Source: Hazenella coriacea
GTDB taxonomy: Bacteria; Bacillota; Bacilli; Thermoactinomycetales; Thermoactinomycetaceae
DNA length: 64,000 bases
NCBI RefSeq assembly: GCF_004341825.1
Contig: NZ_SMAG01000003.1
Span: forward strand, 62,001-126,000
Direction: 5' to 3'
The notes below the pieces were generated by a model. The model worked only from the letters and a program-made list of their open reading frames with translations, was not told the origin of the DNA and ran no database searches. Below are positions 25,204-35,452 of this stretch, piece by piece. The position numbers and the translations under genes were made by a program. Within the stretch, counting starts at the first letter, position 1; the number at the start of each line of letters is the position of its first letter.

Positions 25204-25740
25204 TTATAAAATTTCAAATATAAATGCAGTCCCCCATGCACATCCACTTCCTATAAGAAATCCAATAAATACATCAGTCGGATAATGGAGAGCTAAGTAC
25301 ATGCGTGAAAAGCCAACTAGAATGGCATAAGGTAGTAAAATCGTAATAAGCATAGGCGCATGCGAAATAAATGTAGTAGCGATTGAAAAGGCAGCCGTTG
25401 TATGCCCTGATGGAAAAGAATAGTCTGTTAAAGGATTTGGGAAGGTATGCAAATGGTTTAACTGAAGATAAGGCCGTAAACGTGGTAAAACCATTTTCAA
25501 AAAACGAACTACTAGATGACTCCCTACTAATGATACCATTCCCTCAATCGCCCACATGCGGTAAATACCTGGCATGAAGAAAAACCATAAAACTAAGATT
25601 GTCGTCGTGGCAGTCGCTCCACCCATATGTGTAAAGCGTGGCATCAGCCAATCAAAAAATCGACATTTCCAATTACAATTAACAAACTGAATCAGTGATT
25701 GATCATAGCGGACCAACCAAGATGCAATACTTTTCACCAT
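25204..25740 (-). CDS. PAP2-family phosphatase (possible undecaprenyl-pyrophosphatase)
   Basis: A 178-residue membrane phosphatase. The three active-site motifs are present in order: KMVLPRLRP, PSGHTTAA and SRMYLALHYPTD. About five membrane helices. Size and motifs fit the BcrC/YwoA class, which regenerates undecaprenyl phosphate for wall synthesis, but phosphatidylglycerol-phosphate phosphatase is possible. Monocistronic with its own terminator. Confidence 0.85.
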   Translation of the reverse strand: MVKSIASWLVRYDQSLIQFVNCNWKCRFFDWLMPRFTHMGGATATTTILVLWFFFMPGIYRMWAIEGMVSLVGSHLVVRFLKMVLPRLRPYLQLNHLHTFPNPLTDYSFPSGHTTAAFSIATTFISHAPMLITILLPYAILVGFSRMYLALHYPTDVFIGFLIGSGCAWGTAFIFEIL

Positions 25741-25810
25741 CCCCCATCCCCATCCCTAAATTTAAATTCTATTTTATGTTAAACAATCTTCATAAAGTAA
25801 AAGTAAATAA

Positions 25811-25843
25811 GGTGTTAATCTTCAATTGAAGAAGATTAACACC
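25811..25843 (-). terminator. Hairpin downstream of the M23 peptidase gene
   Basis: Perfect 13-base arms GGTGTTAATCTTC and GAAGATTAACACC with a 7-base loop. The minus-strand tail TTATTTACTTTTAC is only moderately T-rich. Confidence 0.65.
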
Positions 25844-25857
25844 AGAGACCAAAAAAC

Positions 25858-27039
25858 TTACTTGCTGTTAAACACCTGCTCGAGGATGTAGAGACGCTCA
25901 TCCATCGAATAATCCTTCCAAAACCACTCTCCATAAATAAACAAATCTAAATGTAAGTGTAGACCTTTATCATTTCCAAGAGCCCCATCACTAGTGCCTG
26001 AGTTACCCACATATCCAATCCGTTCACCAGTTCGAATCCGTTGGCCCACTTGAATCTGATCTGAAACCCGATCTAAGTGTACATATCTAGCAAGTACACC
26101 ATTATCATATTGAACCCAAACAGAGCGTCCTCGTAGTTTATCCAATATGTAGGCAGGTGTTTGCTTATCATTTTTGACACCAATGGATAATAAACGATTG
26201 CGTTGTGATGTTGTCATCTCTTCATATCCAAGATCTGCACGAACAACAATCCCATCCGCCATGGAAACTACAGGTGTTTTCTTCGTGATGCTAATTCCAG
26301 TATCATTACTATACCAGTCTAATCCTTCATGAACTCCATTCCGATACGTGCGAGGTGCACCTGGGAGTGAAGAAGCTCTTTTCGTTACATGTGCTCCCTC
26401 AATGGGTGTATTCAGAAAAGATAAGTATTGAGCCATCTGTTCTTTGCTCAGTTTAGATACCTTTTCTGGTTTTGCACTGGCTGGTATTATATTTGGGTCA
26501 AATTGCCAATAGGCAAATTCCCCATTTACTTTGATATTCTGTTTCCATTCCTGTTGAAAAAGCGAAATAGGAAGCCATACTTCATCATTTTCATCGAACA
26601 TAGGTGCTTCTGCTAGTGGTACATGTATTCCATTTTTATTTAGAACTGGGACATCACGTAATAATTGATAGGTACTTTGAGCCAATTGAAGCGTGATTTC
26701 CCCATTCTTTTTGTCAACATTTGCTTGGATCGGCACATGTTTGACTATATCATCTAATTTTACGTAGGCAATCCCTTTTTGGTTTTGAGCTTGAACTGAG
26801 AATGAAGAAGGTAATGGCTTGCTTGAGGAGGCTACCTGAATCCCCTGTTTAGAGCTGATCGACTCCTGATCCAAACCTGGGTGATCTTTCCCTCCATCCA
26901 TTTGTGGAAGCGAAGACTCTTGCGTATTTTCTGGAAGAATCGCTTCCCATTTATAAAGCCATGCCTTGTTACTAGGTGGTAAAAATACAATCATAAAAGT
27001 CATTACAGCAGTCACAATCAATAAAGATGGCTTATTCAT
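25858..27039 (-). CDS. Secreted/membrane-anchored M23 metallopeptidase
   Basis: A 393-residue protein. Residues 5-20 are a signal anchor. Residues about 88-180 look like a copper-amine-oxidase-N-like beta domain (VKLDDIVKHVPIQANVDKKNG, split), often a wall-binding or sensor module. Residues about 230-370 are a LytM/M23 peptidase domain with zinc ligands H237 and D241 (HEGLD) and the catalytic HLHLD (H361, H363). Probably a peptidoglycan endopeptidase; fusion with stalk domain is common in sporulation peptidases such as SpoIIQ-like proteins, but a specific role is not shown. Confidence 0.83.
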   Translation of the reverse strand: MNKPSLLIVTAVMTFMIVFLPPSNKAWLYKWEAILPENTQESSLPQMDGGKDHPGLDQESISSKQGIQVASSSKPLPSSFSVQAQNQKGIAYVKLDDIVKHVPIQANVDKKNGEITLQLAQSTYQLLRDVPVLNKNGIHVPLAEAPMFDENDEVWLPISLFQQEWKQNIKVNGEFAYWQFDPNIIPASAKPEKVSKLSKEQMAQYLSFLNTPIEGAHVTKRASSLPGAPRTYRNGVHEGLDWYSNDTGISITKKTPVVSMADGIVVRADLGYEEMTTSQRNRLLSIGVKNDKQTPAYILDKLRGRSVWVQYDNGVLARYVHLDRVSDQIQVGQRIRTGERIGYVGNSGTSDGALGNDKGLHLHLDLFIYGEWFWKDYSMDERLYILEQVFNSK

Positions 27040-27312
27040 TAAAAGTCTCCCTAAAATGTAACTTTAGCTATTATAGTAGTATAACATTAACTCTCTACTA
27101 TAAAGCCCTACTATATTTTCAACATTTTAGACGTCTTTAGTGTACCTGATCCGCTTATCAATTACAATACTTACCTTACTGATGCTGATTCTTCATCAAG
27201 TATAAAATTAACCCAAAATTCCATTGACAATCCTCCAATCCTATAGTAATCGAACTATTAATATAATATAATCAATTGAAATTATATGTATTACTATGAA
27301 AAGAGGATACCC

Positions 27313-27852
27313 ATGAAAAATAGAAGATCCATAAACACGATTATCTCAAGTATTTTACTACTCCTCATCAGCATTCCAACAACCCTTTTTCTTTCATCTC
27401 TACTGTTTACACAGTATGAAGCTCTTGAAAAATTATGTACTCCCATTTTAGGTTGTATCCATGTAAATAAAGGGGCACTTTACTACTTCTTCCATTTAAT
27501 CCTCTTTGGATTATTACCATTGACATCAGCGATTGGAACTCTCATGAGAAAAGCTTGGGGCTGGTGGTTATCACTTTTCTTCTATGCAGCAGTACTATTA
27601 TCAACAACAACCAAAATCATATGGAATATACTAGATGGCTCAACCGTTCATATCATTAGCTGGATTCTTTTCCTTACATGTTTGATGTTTATAGTACTCT
27701 TCACCAGAAAAAATATCGTACATTTATTTCAAATCAAACTTCAACGTAAAATTGTCATTTACATCCTCTTATTCATCATTGCTGTTATGATCTACCTTTT
27801 CAATGAACTAATCATATTTCTCTCCATGAACCCCCATGTTTATGGTAATTAA
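27313..27852 (+). CDS. Hypothetical four-helix membrane protein
   Basis: A 179-residue protein with about four hydrophobic helices (residues 9-30, 60-78, 84-104, 113-130, with another near 145-165). I do not recognise it. The ATG at 27313 follows AGAGGA five bases upstream; the longer frame lacks a ribosome site. Two cysteines in LCTPILGCIH lie in the first outside loop. Single plus-strand gene with no partners. Confidence 0.6.
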   Translation: MKNRRSINTIISSILLLLISIPTTLFLSSLLFTQYEALEKLCTPILGCIHVNKGALYYFFHLILFGLLPLTSAIGTLMRKAWGWWLSLFFYAAVLLSTTTKIIWNILDGSTVHIISWILFLTCLMFIVLFTRKNIVHLFQIKLQRKIVIYILLFIIAVMIYLFNELIIFLSMNPHVYGN

Positions 27853-27856
27853 CAAC

Positions 27857-27890
27857 ACAAAAAAGGGAACTAGGCACAGCCTGTTCCCAT
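27857..27890 (-). terminator. Intrinsic terminator of dynA
   Basis: GGGAAC / GTTCCC with additional AGG/CCT pairing and CCCTTTTTTG on the minus strand. Confidence 0.75.
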
Positions 27891-27953
27891 CATCGAAAAG
27901 GTTAAACACCAGATCGATCTAAATGTTTCTATTTACGTAAGGTTGATTCACAT

Positions 27954-30900
27954 CTATGATCTCTTCCTTACAATCCCTGATTCCATTTCCAGAATCACTT
28001 CAGATAACTGTAACTTCTGCCCCTGAAGCTGTTCAAGATCCACCTCATCAGATAAAGCATACAAAATACTTTCTACATACTGCTCACACTCTCCGATGGC
28101 CTCTTGTTTAAATTGCTCGATGGAAAGTGTCCATTGTTGTTGGTAATGTTCATAAAGCGCTTGCTGTTGATGGTTTAATGCAAGGGAGATTTCATTTTCT
28201 AGCTTCTTTTTCATCGCCTCTTGTAAGATTTCTTTCTCATTTTTCTCAAAGAAAGATTTCGCATCCTTATATAATGCCAATTCTTTCCTCATCGAATCTA
28301 CTTTCATCTCAGCCATAGGCTCTGAAAAAAGAGGTGCCTGAAACATAGACTCAGGCGAAAAATGGATAGGGAACTCTGAATGAATCGCTACACAAGTAGA
28401 AGTCAAGTCTTCAGCACAAAGATCCAACTGAGTAGTTAACCAGTTTTCGATCCGTAATGAAGTTGCTCTAAGTTCTTGAAGAAGATCATGCTTTATAAAA
28501 TCAAGAAGTTCCTGTGCACAAAGCCGTAACCTCTGCTTTTTAGAGCCACCATCTTCACGTAGTGTTGTTGGATTGAAAAATTCTCTGAAGACATCATTAT
28601 ATCTTAGAAGAAGCCGTTGTTTTACATAATAAAGCAACTCTTGAATCTCTTGCTGTAAAGCCCGCTCTGTAGTTGTCGTAGCAAGCTGCTGAATTTGTTG
28701 TAATAATTGACCTTTTTCTGCTTCGATCTGGGTTTGAGCACGTTTTTTCTCATCGTTTCCTTGTGTTGCTCGTTGAATCATCTGTTGAACTACTTGCGTA
28801 GCTTGTTGAATCTGATGAAGTAAACCATAGACAGAAACCATCAATAAATCATTCATTAAAAAGAAAGAAAATGCTTTCTCCACTTGGCTCATTCCAGAGT
28901 CCGTTAAGCCAGGTATATGAGTCTGTGTAGTGACTATCCCTTTCTTTTCTTCTAATCCCATCAAACTAGAGACTGCAAATAAACGAGCATTTTGGATACC
29001 GAATTGACGCAATTGACTTTCCAAATACTCTTGAACCGATGATAGTTCGTCTTCGGTATGAGCAAGATCAGCCGCATTGATAATAAAAAACATCTTGTCC
29101 ATCGCAAATGAATCTTTGACTCGACCCAACTGAATTAAAAACTCACGATCCGCTCGAGAAAAAGCATGATTATAGTAGGTGACAAAAAGAATCGCATCTG
29201 CATTTTTTATATACTGAAATGCTACATCCGTATGGCGAGCATGCATCGAATCTGCACCTGGTGTATCGACGAGCGTCACTCCTAGTTCTGCCCAAGGTGA
29301 ATCATAGTAAAGTTCAGCTAGTTCAACAAAAGATGAAACTTCTTCATTCGCCACATAATCCGCAAACTCTCCAATAGACAGGCGCTTGGTCTGACCTAAA
29401 TCATCAGAAAACCGCTCAAATCCTTGATGGACAGCTTGTAAAAAGGGAAAGGATAATTTCTGTCGATCTGTAAAAGTAGCTTGTGACAATAGTTTCGGAA
29501 TCTTTTTCAAGCCTTCGTTCAAGGAGTTAATTTTCTGTTGAAATAAGGCAAACACTTGTTGCAAGTCCTGATAAAGTGTTTCACTAGATTTAAAATGAAT
29601 CAATGCCGTTCCATGAGGATACGCTTCCGTCGGTGGACAAATTCGATTAATCGTGGCAGTAGTCGGATTAGGTGAAACCGGCAACACAGAGTCCCCCATC
29701 AAGGCATTAGCAAATGAGGATTTACCAGCACTAAATGCTCCAAATAAAGCGACTGTAAAAGCTTTATTCTCCACACGCTTTCTTTTTTGAACCAGCTCTT
29801 CATAAATCGTTTGTAAACTAGGTTGATGAGAGATGATTGCTTCTGCTTTTTGAACCTGTTGAAGAATTTGCTGAACTGAAATGCTCGCAGGTTTTTCACT
29901 CGTCTGGATTACTTCCTCTTCTTTGCGAGTTTCTTCAGAAGCTATTGGGAGTTCATACCGTTGATGAGATACAGATGGCACTTCTTCATTTAAATATATA
30001 CTCACATCAATCGTTAGTTCAGGAACCGATTTCTCTGTTAAGAAACTGTATAGCCTTTCTGCCGACTCTTCCTGCTCCTGTTGCCTGTTGACAGAGCGCT
30101 CGATCACTTTTTGAATACTAAGTTGATGCTCTAATTGCCGTTTCAAACTCTGTTCTTGATCTCTCAACTTAGTCTTTAACTCTTCACTAAAAGTATTAAA
30201 AAGCCGCTCCGATCCTTGCCGATATCTTCTTTTGATCTCATTAGCTAGATCTTCGGTATATTGCAACACATAGTTACCGGTAAGCCCCGCTCCTGATTTC
30301 ACCACTTGCTTTAATAGGTCAGGACTTAACTCGATGGTTAACCCATATACTTCTTGTCCCAATTTTTCAGTATAAACTTCATTCTTTTTCAGATACTGTG
30401 TGATTGTTTGTTTGAGATGCGTTTCGATCTGTGTTGAAACCGTTTGCTTTAACTTTTCATAAAAAGCTTCCAGACGTCGTTCTCTCTCTTTCTCCGTCTT
30501 CCCTCTAGAAAAAAAGAAACCCACTTTAAAGTCTGACTTTTCCGTTTCTAAAAATTGATGCGCCAACTCCCTCACTTCATAAGGCATTAGATACGCATTT
30601 TTTAGAATATGATCAATCTCGGAAAGAAAATTCGGCAGTAATAGATCGATTTGTTCTTTGACTTCTTGATATTTTTGCTGTGATTCTTCCACCTTTTTCG
30701 TGATCTCAGCTAATGTAGGGCGATTTTCTACTTGAATCTCTTTTAACTCCTGTGTGATCTGTTCGTCGATACGTTCCTTCCATCTACGTACATACTCAGA
30801 GAGCAGATAATTGGCTTCGTTTTCGATACTTTTCCGGATGTGAACATCTCGATCTTGGATCATTTGTTGAACCGTATTTTTAAACAGATCTAAATCATTA

Positions 30901-31634
30901 TGAGGTAACATCGGATTACGAAGAGAGGTGTAGAAGTAACCATCGATTTCTAGATCCCAATTAGCAAACGATTGCTTTACACTTTCTTGATATTGTACAA
31001 ACGAAATCTCTTCTTCTCGATGCTTGTCAATCTGGTTAATCACCAAATAAACGATTTTGCCTCTTTGCTTTAATTCCTTGACAAATTGCAAGTTCACTTC
31101 GGATTGCACATGATTGTAATCCATCATATAAAAGATAATATCTGACAGATGGATCGCTGACTCTGTCGCAATACGATGCGCATCATCGGTAGAATCAATT
31201 CCAGGTGTATCTAATAAAGCCACACCCGTTGGAAGCGGAGCATCATGTCGATCCAGATCAATAGCAATCACTTCATCTCCATTTTTAAATAACTGTTTCA
31301 ACTCTTGCTCCGAATAAGCACCCGCGTATGTATGACTTTGTCCATTCGTAAACCATAGAGTCACTTGATCCGATCCCTTACGAATCTTAACTACGTTGGC
31401 ACTAGTAGGAATCGGACTTGTGGGAAGTACATCCTTTCCAAACAATCGATTAACCATCGTCGATTTCCCTGCAGAAAAGTGCCCGCAAAATGCAATACTA
31501 AACTCTTGTTGGTGTGCCTTTTTTAACAAGTCCACCATCTTGTTTCGTAAATCTTTTTCCTGGTCTAACTTCTCCATCATATGAATGATTTGTGCTAACC
31601 TGTCTACCATCTGAGGTTGTTGAATCTCAATCAT
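27954..31634 (-). CDS. dynA: Two-headed bacterial dynamin DynA
   Basis: A 1226-residue protein with two complete GTPase/neck halves. Head 1: P-loop GHFSAGKST (residues 51-59), switch TSPIPTSANVV, DTPGID and NQID. Head 2: GAFSAGKSS, SPNPTTATINRI, DTPGADS and an INAADLAHTED specificity region. Long helical necks follow each head. The size is close to B. subtilis DynA (1193), which fuses and protects membranes. Start 31634 follows AAAGGAG at 7 bp. Monocistronic. Confidence 0.93.
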   Translation of the reverse strand: MIEIQQPQMVDRLAQIIHMMEKLDQEKDLRNKMVDLLKKAHQQEFSIAFCGHFSAGKSTMVNRLFGKDVLPTSPIPTSANVVKIRKGSDQVTLWFTNGQSHTYAGAYSEQELKQLFKNGDEVIAIDLDRHDAPLPTGVALLDTPGIDSTDDAHRIATESAIHLSDIIFYMMDYNHVQSEVNLQFVKELKQRGKIVYLVINQIDKHREEEISFVQYQESVKQSFANWDLEIDGYFYTSLRNPMLPHNDLDLFKNTVQQMIQDRDVHIRKSIENEANYLLSEYVRRWKERIDEQITQELKEIQVENRPTLAEITKKVEESQQKYQEVKEQIDLLLPNFLSEIDHILKNAYLMPYEVRELAHQFLETEKSDFKVGFFFSRGKTEKERERRLEAFYEKLKQTVSTQIETHLKQTITQYLKKNEVYTEKLGQEVYGLTIELSPDLLKQVVKSGAGLTGNYVLQYTEDLANEIKRRYRQGSERLFNTFSEELKTKLRDQEQSLKRQLEHQLSIQKVIERSVNRQQEQEESAERLYSFLTEKSVPELTIDVSIYLNEEVPSVSHQRYELPIASEETRKEEEVIQTSEKPASISVQQILQQVQKAEAIISHQPSLQTIYEELVQKRKRVENKAFTVALFGAFSAGKSSFANALMGDSVLPVSPNPTTATINRICPPTEAYPHGTALIHFKSSETLYQDLQQVFALFQQKINSLNEGLKKIPKLLSQATFTDRQKLSFPFLQAVHQGFERFSDDLGQTKRLSIGEFADYVANEEVSSFVELAELYYDSPWAELGVTLVDTPGADSMHARHTDVAFQYIKNADAILFVTYYNHAFSRADREFLIQLGRVKDSFAMDKMFFIINAADLAHTEDELSSVQEYLESQLRQFGIQNARLFAVSSLMGLEEKKGIVTTQTHIPGLTDSGMSQVEKAFSFFLMNDLLMVSVYGLLHQIQQATQVVQQMIQRATQGNDEKKRAQTQIEAEKGQLLQQIQQLATTTTERALQQEIQELLYYVKQRLLLRYNDVFREFFNPTTLREDGGSKKQRLRLCAQELLDFIKHDLLQELRATSLRIENWLTTQLDLCAEDLTSTCVAIHSEFPIHFSPESMFQAPLFSEPMAEMKVDSMRKELALYKDAKSFFEKNEKEILQEAMKKKLENEISLALNHQQQALYEHYQQQWTLSIEQFKQEAIGECEQYVESILYALSDEVDLEQLQGQKLQLSEVILEMESGIVRKRS

Positions 31635-31738
31635 CACGGAACTCCTTTAAGAATAATCAATGACTGTATTGCTCAATGATGTAACCAGCTCTATACTCAT
31701 CAACTATATCGTAAAACAGATATTGAAAAAAAGTAAGT

Positions 31739-31768
31739 GTAAAAACCACTCCATAGTAGGAGTGGTTG
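31739..31768 (-). terminator. Intrinsic terminator of the tandem membrane-protein array
   Basis: AACCACTCC / GGAGTGGTT stem with ATAGTA loop and a T-run on the minus strand. It is the end of the seven-gene cluster beginning at 39069. Confidence 0.8.
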
Positions 31769-31857
31769 GATAAAACAAAACCAAATGAAAGAGTAATTAT
31801 TTTACACAGAAACTGCAAAATAAAGTAAATAGATCTACCACTCCAAGCCACTCGCCC

Positions 31858-32874
31858 CTACTTCACATCCATCCCAAGCCGTTCTTCCAGATCTTCAACC
31901 GTTTTAATCTTCGAAAAGTCGTAATCGAGAATTACTATGAAATTCTGTAGATGCTCTGCATTTGTGTAATTTTTCGTCCCCGTTTTTTTCAGAACCTCGT
32001 CATAAAAATTAATATCTATTTGTGATCTAGAAACATTTTGTGATTGGAGCATTTGGACAAAAGATAAAACCTTTTCCAGTTGTTCATCTTTATTTTCTTG
32101 ATTGAAGTTTTGTATAATGTTTATCTCAATATAAGGAATCATATATTCTGAGTCATTCCTTAATGCATCCTTTAAATCAGGGACCTTACCATCAATTAAC
32201 TTTTGTTCATTCATTTCGCCTCTATATGAGATACTTATTCTATTGTCAAATGTGGTTCCAAACGTTTGAGCAATCATAGGATTCCACTCCTGTCGAGCTT
32301 GCTTAGCCCAAACCTTTGAGGAGTACGTATCTCTAAAGTTTTCTTTTGAATCTCCTGTTACAATAAAAATCATTTCTGGTTGTTCTTTAGGGCTTACTTT
32401 AAAAACGTATCTATCTACCATATAGTTCACTTGCATCACAACAAACTCTTCTTGGTACCTTTCTTGCAGATATTCGATGACTTCTTTGTTCAATTCTGAA
32501 TCATTAACTTTAAAGTTTTGTTGCTCTTTCACTGCTTGATTAAATACTTGGATGAAGGCGAAGCGAAGCCCAAGCGTACAAAAAGCGAGAATAACAACTG
32601 AGATCCCGATTCGGATTAATGACTGTTTCATGGTCAAAAAAGATCGACTAGAATCCTGTGTAATCCTCCATGCTGTGTATGCAGCATCAATCACCACTAC
32701 AATAGTAAACAGTAATCTCCATTCCCAGACAAGATTACCTTTCACAAAGTTAAGCCAATCCATAGGTATGCAGACCAGAAATAGGAGGACCGCTTTCCAG
32801 GTCTGACGATTATACATTTGACCGAGTCCCGGATAGATCACCGATAAGGCACTTGAGATTAGGATTGGTTTCAT
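31858..32874 (-). CDS. Tandem array membrane protein, copy 1
   Basis: A 338-residue membrane protein of the four-member array. The first 30 residues hold YPGLGQMYNRQTWKA, a signature seen in small TM2-like membrane proteins; about four helices follow (to residue 130). The rest is an extracytoplasmic domain of about 200 residues ending in LEERLGMDVK. The middle part (residues about 140-260) differs most from the other copies. The start 32874 is chosen from copy 4, whose site supports the MKPIL start; the longer frame MLHIIICFF is possible. Function unknown. Confidence 0.75.
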   Translation of the reverse strand: MKPILISSALSVIYPGLGQMYNRQTWKAVLLFLVCIPMDWLNFVKGNLVWEWRLLFTIVVVIDAAYTAWRITQDSSRSFLTMKQSLIRIGISVVILAFCTLGLRFAFIQVFNQAVKEQQNFKVNDSELNKEVIEYLQERYQEEFVVMQVNYMVDRYVFKVSPKEQPEMIFIVTGDSKENFRDTYSSKVWAKQARQEWNPMIAQTFGTTFDNRISISYRGEMNEQKLIDGKVPDLKDALRNDSEYMIPYIEINIIQNFNQENKDEQLEKVLSFVQMLQSQNVSRSQIDINFYDEVLKKTGTKNYTNAEHLQNFIVILDYDFSKIKTVEDLEERLGMDVK

Positions 32875-32929
32875 ATGAGGCATCATCCTCTTCAAGCGAA
32901 TGATTACGAAAAAACAAATAATGATATGT

Positions 32930-32975
32930 AACACTTAACCCACCCCATTCTATTTGGGTGGGTTAAGTGTTTTTT
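32930..32975 (+). terminator. Spacer hairpin 1 in the tandem array
   Basis: Sixteen-base perfect stem (AACACTTAACCCACCC and its complement) with a 10-base loop. The T-run (TTTTT) lies on the plus strand, opposite to the genes; on the minus strand only GTTACATATC follows. Confidence 0.6.
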
Positions 32976-33055
32976 AGTTATCACTGGTTCAAAGACTGTG
33001 AGTAGCCCGTCCGATGCTTAAAGTAAATTGATTATGACTCTAAGTCACCTCCAAC

Positions 33056-34072
33056 CTACTTCACATCCATTTTAAGTCGTTCTTTTAGGTCTTCAACCGT
33101 TTTGATTTTTGAAAATTCATCGTCTAGAATGAGTACGAAGTTTTGCAGATGCTCCGCATTTGTGTAATTTTTGGTACCCGTTTTTTTCAGAACCTCGTCA
33201 TAGAAGAGAACCTTTACTTGGGCTTTCGTTACATTTTGCGATTGGAGCATTTGGACAAAAGATAGTACCTTTTCTAGTTGCTCTTCTTTATTTTTTTGAT
33301 TTAAATTTTGAATGGTTTGAATCCTAATATAAGGAGTAATATATTCAGGATTTTTCTCTAATGCATCCGTTAAATCTGAAATCTTTCCATCTGCAAGTTC
33401 CAGTTGTTCAATCTCATCTGCATAGGAGATATGAAGATTATTATCAAATGTAGTACCAAATGTTTGATCGATCATAGGTTGCCAGCTTTGCTCAGCTTGT
33501 TTGGACCAGAAAGCGGCAAAGTACGTATCACTGAAGTCTTCTTTTGAAGTTCCTGTGATCATAAAGTCTTGATCCGGTTGACCATTAGGAGCTGCTCGAA
33601 TCACATAGGTGTCCATCATAATGCTGGTTTTTGTTACTGTAAACTTTTGTTGATATTTCTCTTCTAGATATTCGGTCACTTCTTTATTCAACTCAGGATC
33701 CTCAACTTTAAAGTTTTGTTGCTCTTTCACCGCTTGATTAAATGCTTGAATGAAGGCGAAGCGAAGCCCTAATGTACAGAAAGCGAGAATAACAACTGAA
33801 ATTCCGATGCGGATGAATGACTGTTTCATGGTCAAAAAAGAGCGACTGGAGTCTTGGGTGATCCTCCACGCAGTATATCCTGCATCGATCACCGCCACAA
33901 GGGTAAACAATAATCTCCATTCCCAAACTAGATCATCTTTCATAAAGTTAATCCAATCCATGGGTATGCAGATCAGAAATAGGAGGACCGCTTTCCAGGT
34001 CTGACGATTATACATTTGACCCAGTCCCGGATAGATGATCGATAGGATACTTGAGATTAAGATTGGTTTCAT
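33056..34072 (-). CDS. Tandem array membrane protein, copy 2
   Basis: A 338-residue paralogue. Close to copy 3 through its N-terminal and middle regions, with the same MKPILISS start, GQMYNRQ motif, four helices and C-terminal LKTGTKNYTNAEHLQNF region. It shares with copy 1 the N-terminal 130 residues and diverges in the middle. Start selected as in copy 1 and 4. Confidence 0.75.
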   Translation of the reverse strand: MKPILISSILSIIYPGLGQMYNRQTWKAVLLFLICIPMDWINFMKDDLVWEWRLLFTLVAVIDAGYTAWRITQDSSRSFLTMKQSFIRIGISVVILAFCTLGLRFAFIQAFNQAVKEQQNFKVEDPELNKEVTEYLEEKYQQKFTVTKTSIMMDTYVIRAAPNGQPDQDFMITGTSKEDFSDTYFAAFWSKQAEQSWQPMIDQTFGTTFDNNLHISYADEIEQLELADGKISDLTDALEKNPEYITPYIRIQTIQNLNQKNKEEQLEKVLSFVQMLQSQNVTKAQVKVLFYDEVLKKTGTKNYTNAEHLQNFVLILDDEFSKIKTVEDLKERLKMDVK

Positions 34073-34127
34073 CTGAGGCATCATCCTCTTCAAGCGAATG
34101 ATTACGAAAAAACAAATAATGATATGT

Positions 34128-34173
34128 AACACTTAACCCACCCCATTCTATTTGGGTGGGTTAAGTGTTTTTT
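34128..34173 (+). terminator. Spacer hairpin 2 in the tandem array
   Basis: Same stem as spacer 1, between copies 2 and 3. T-run on the plus strand only. Confidence 0.6.
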
Positions 34174-34254
34174 AGTTATCACTGGTTCAAAGACTGTGAG
34201 TAGCCCGACCAATGCTTAAAGTAAATTGATCCCTTACCCCAAGTCACCTTAAAC

Positions 34255-35271
34255 CTACTTCACATCCACTCCAATCCTTTCCTCCAGATCTTCAACCGTT
34301 TTGATCTTTGAAAATTCATCTCCTAGAATGAGTACGAAGTTTTGCAAATGCTTTGACCTAGAATAATTTTTTGTCCCTGTTTTTTTCAAAACTTCGTCAT
34401 AATAATTAAATTCTATTTGTGCTTTCGTTACATTTTGTGATTGAAGCATCTGGACAAAAGATAGTACCTTTTCTAGTTGCTCATCTTTATTTTCCTGATC
34501 GAAGTTTTGAATAATGTTTATCTCGATGTAGGGAGTAATATATTTAGGATTTTTCTCTAATGCTTCCATTAGATCCGAGATCTTTCCATCTGCAAGTTCC
34601 AGTTGTTCAATCTCATCTGCATAGGAGATATGAAGTTTATTATCAAATGTAGTACCAAATGTTTGATCAATCATAGGTTGCCAGCTTTGCTCAGCTTGTT
34701 TGGACCAAAAAGCGGCAAAGTACGTATCACTGAAGTCTTCTTTTGAAGTTCCTGTGACCATAAAGTCTTGATCCGGTTGACCTTTAGGAGCCGCTCGAAT
34801 CACATAGGTGTCCATCATAATACTAGTTTTTGTAACTATAAACTTTTGTTGATATTTCTCTTCTAGATATTCGATCACTTCTTTATTCAACTCAGGATCC
34901 TCAACTTTAAAGTTTTGTTGCTCTTTCACCGCTTGATTATATGCTTGGATGAAGGCGAAGCCAAGCCCTAATGTACAGAAAGCGAGAATAACAACTGAAA
35001 TTCCGATGCGGATGAATGACTGTTTCATGGTCAAAAAAGAGCGACTGGAGTCTTGGGTGATCCTCCACGCGGTATATCCTGCATCGATCACCGCCACAAG
35101 GGTAAACAATAATCTCCATTCCCAAACTAGATCATCTTTCATAAAGTTAATCCAATCCATGGGTATGCAGACTAGAAATAAGAGAATTGCTTTCCATGCC
35201 TGACGATTATACATTTGACCCAGTCCCGGATAGATGATCGATAGGATACTTGAGATTAAGATTGGTTTCAT
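34255..35271 (-). CDS. Tandem array membrane protein, copy 3
   Basis: A 338-residue paralogue, nearest to copy 2. Middle domain differs from copies 1 and 4 (for example RAAPKGQPDQDFM against VSPKEQPEMIF in copy 1). The start region is preceded by the same hairpin spacer. The C-terminus ends LEERIGVDVK. Confidence 0.75.
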   Translation of the reverse strand: MKPILISSILSIIYPGLGQMYNRQAWKAILLFLVCIPMDWINFMKDDLVWEWRLLFTLVAVIDAGYTAWRITQDSSRSFLTMKQSFIRIGISVVILAFCTLGLGFAFIQAYNQAVKEQQNFKVEDPELNKEVIEYLEEKYQQKFIVTKTSIMMDTYVIRAAPKGQPDQDFMVTGTSKEDFSDTYFAAFWSKQAEQSWQPMIDQTFGTTFDNKLHISYADEIEQLELADGKISDLMEALEKNPKYITPYIEINIIQNFDQENKDEQLEKVLSFVQMLQSQNVTKAQIEFNYYDEVLKKTGTKNYSRSKHLQNFVLILGDEFSKIKTVEDLEERIGVDVK

Positions 35272-35326
35272 ATGAGGCATCACTCTCTTCAAGCGTATGA
35301 TTATGAAAAAATAAAAAATTCTATGT

Positions 35327-35372
35327 AACACTTAACCCACCCCATTCTATTTGGGTGGGTTAAGTGTTTTTT
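35327..35372 (+). terminator. Spacer hairpin 3 in the tandem array
   Basis: Same stem as spacer 1, between copies 3 and 4. T-run on the plus strand only. Confidence 0.6.
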
Positions 35373-35452
35373 AGTTATCACTGGTTCAAATACTGCGAAT
35401 AGGTTCGTCCAATGTTTAAAGAAATGGATCTATGAATCCTAGTCACTCCAAC

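Noticed and set aside
25204-27039. Functional link between the PAP2 phosphatase and M23 peptidase
   Set aside because: They are adjacent on the same strand but each has its own terminator and no coupling.
31657-31851. Minus-strand open frame of 64 codons after the array
   Set aside because: It spans the terminator hairpin at 31739-31768 and has no ribosome site.
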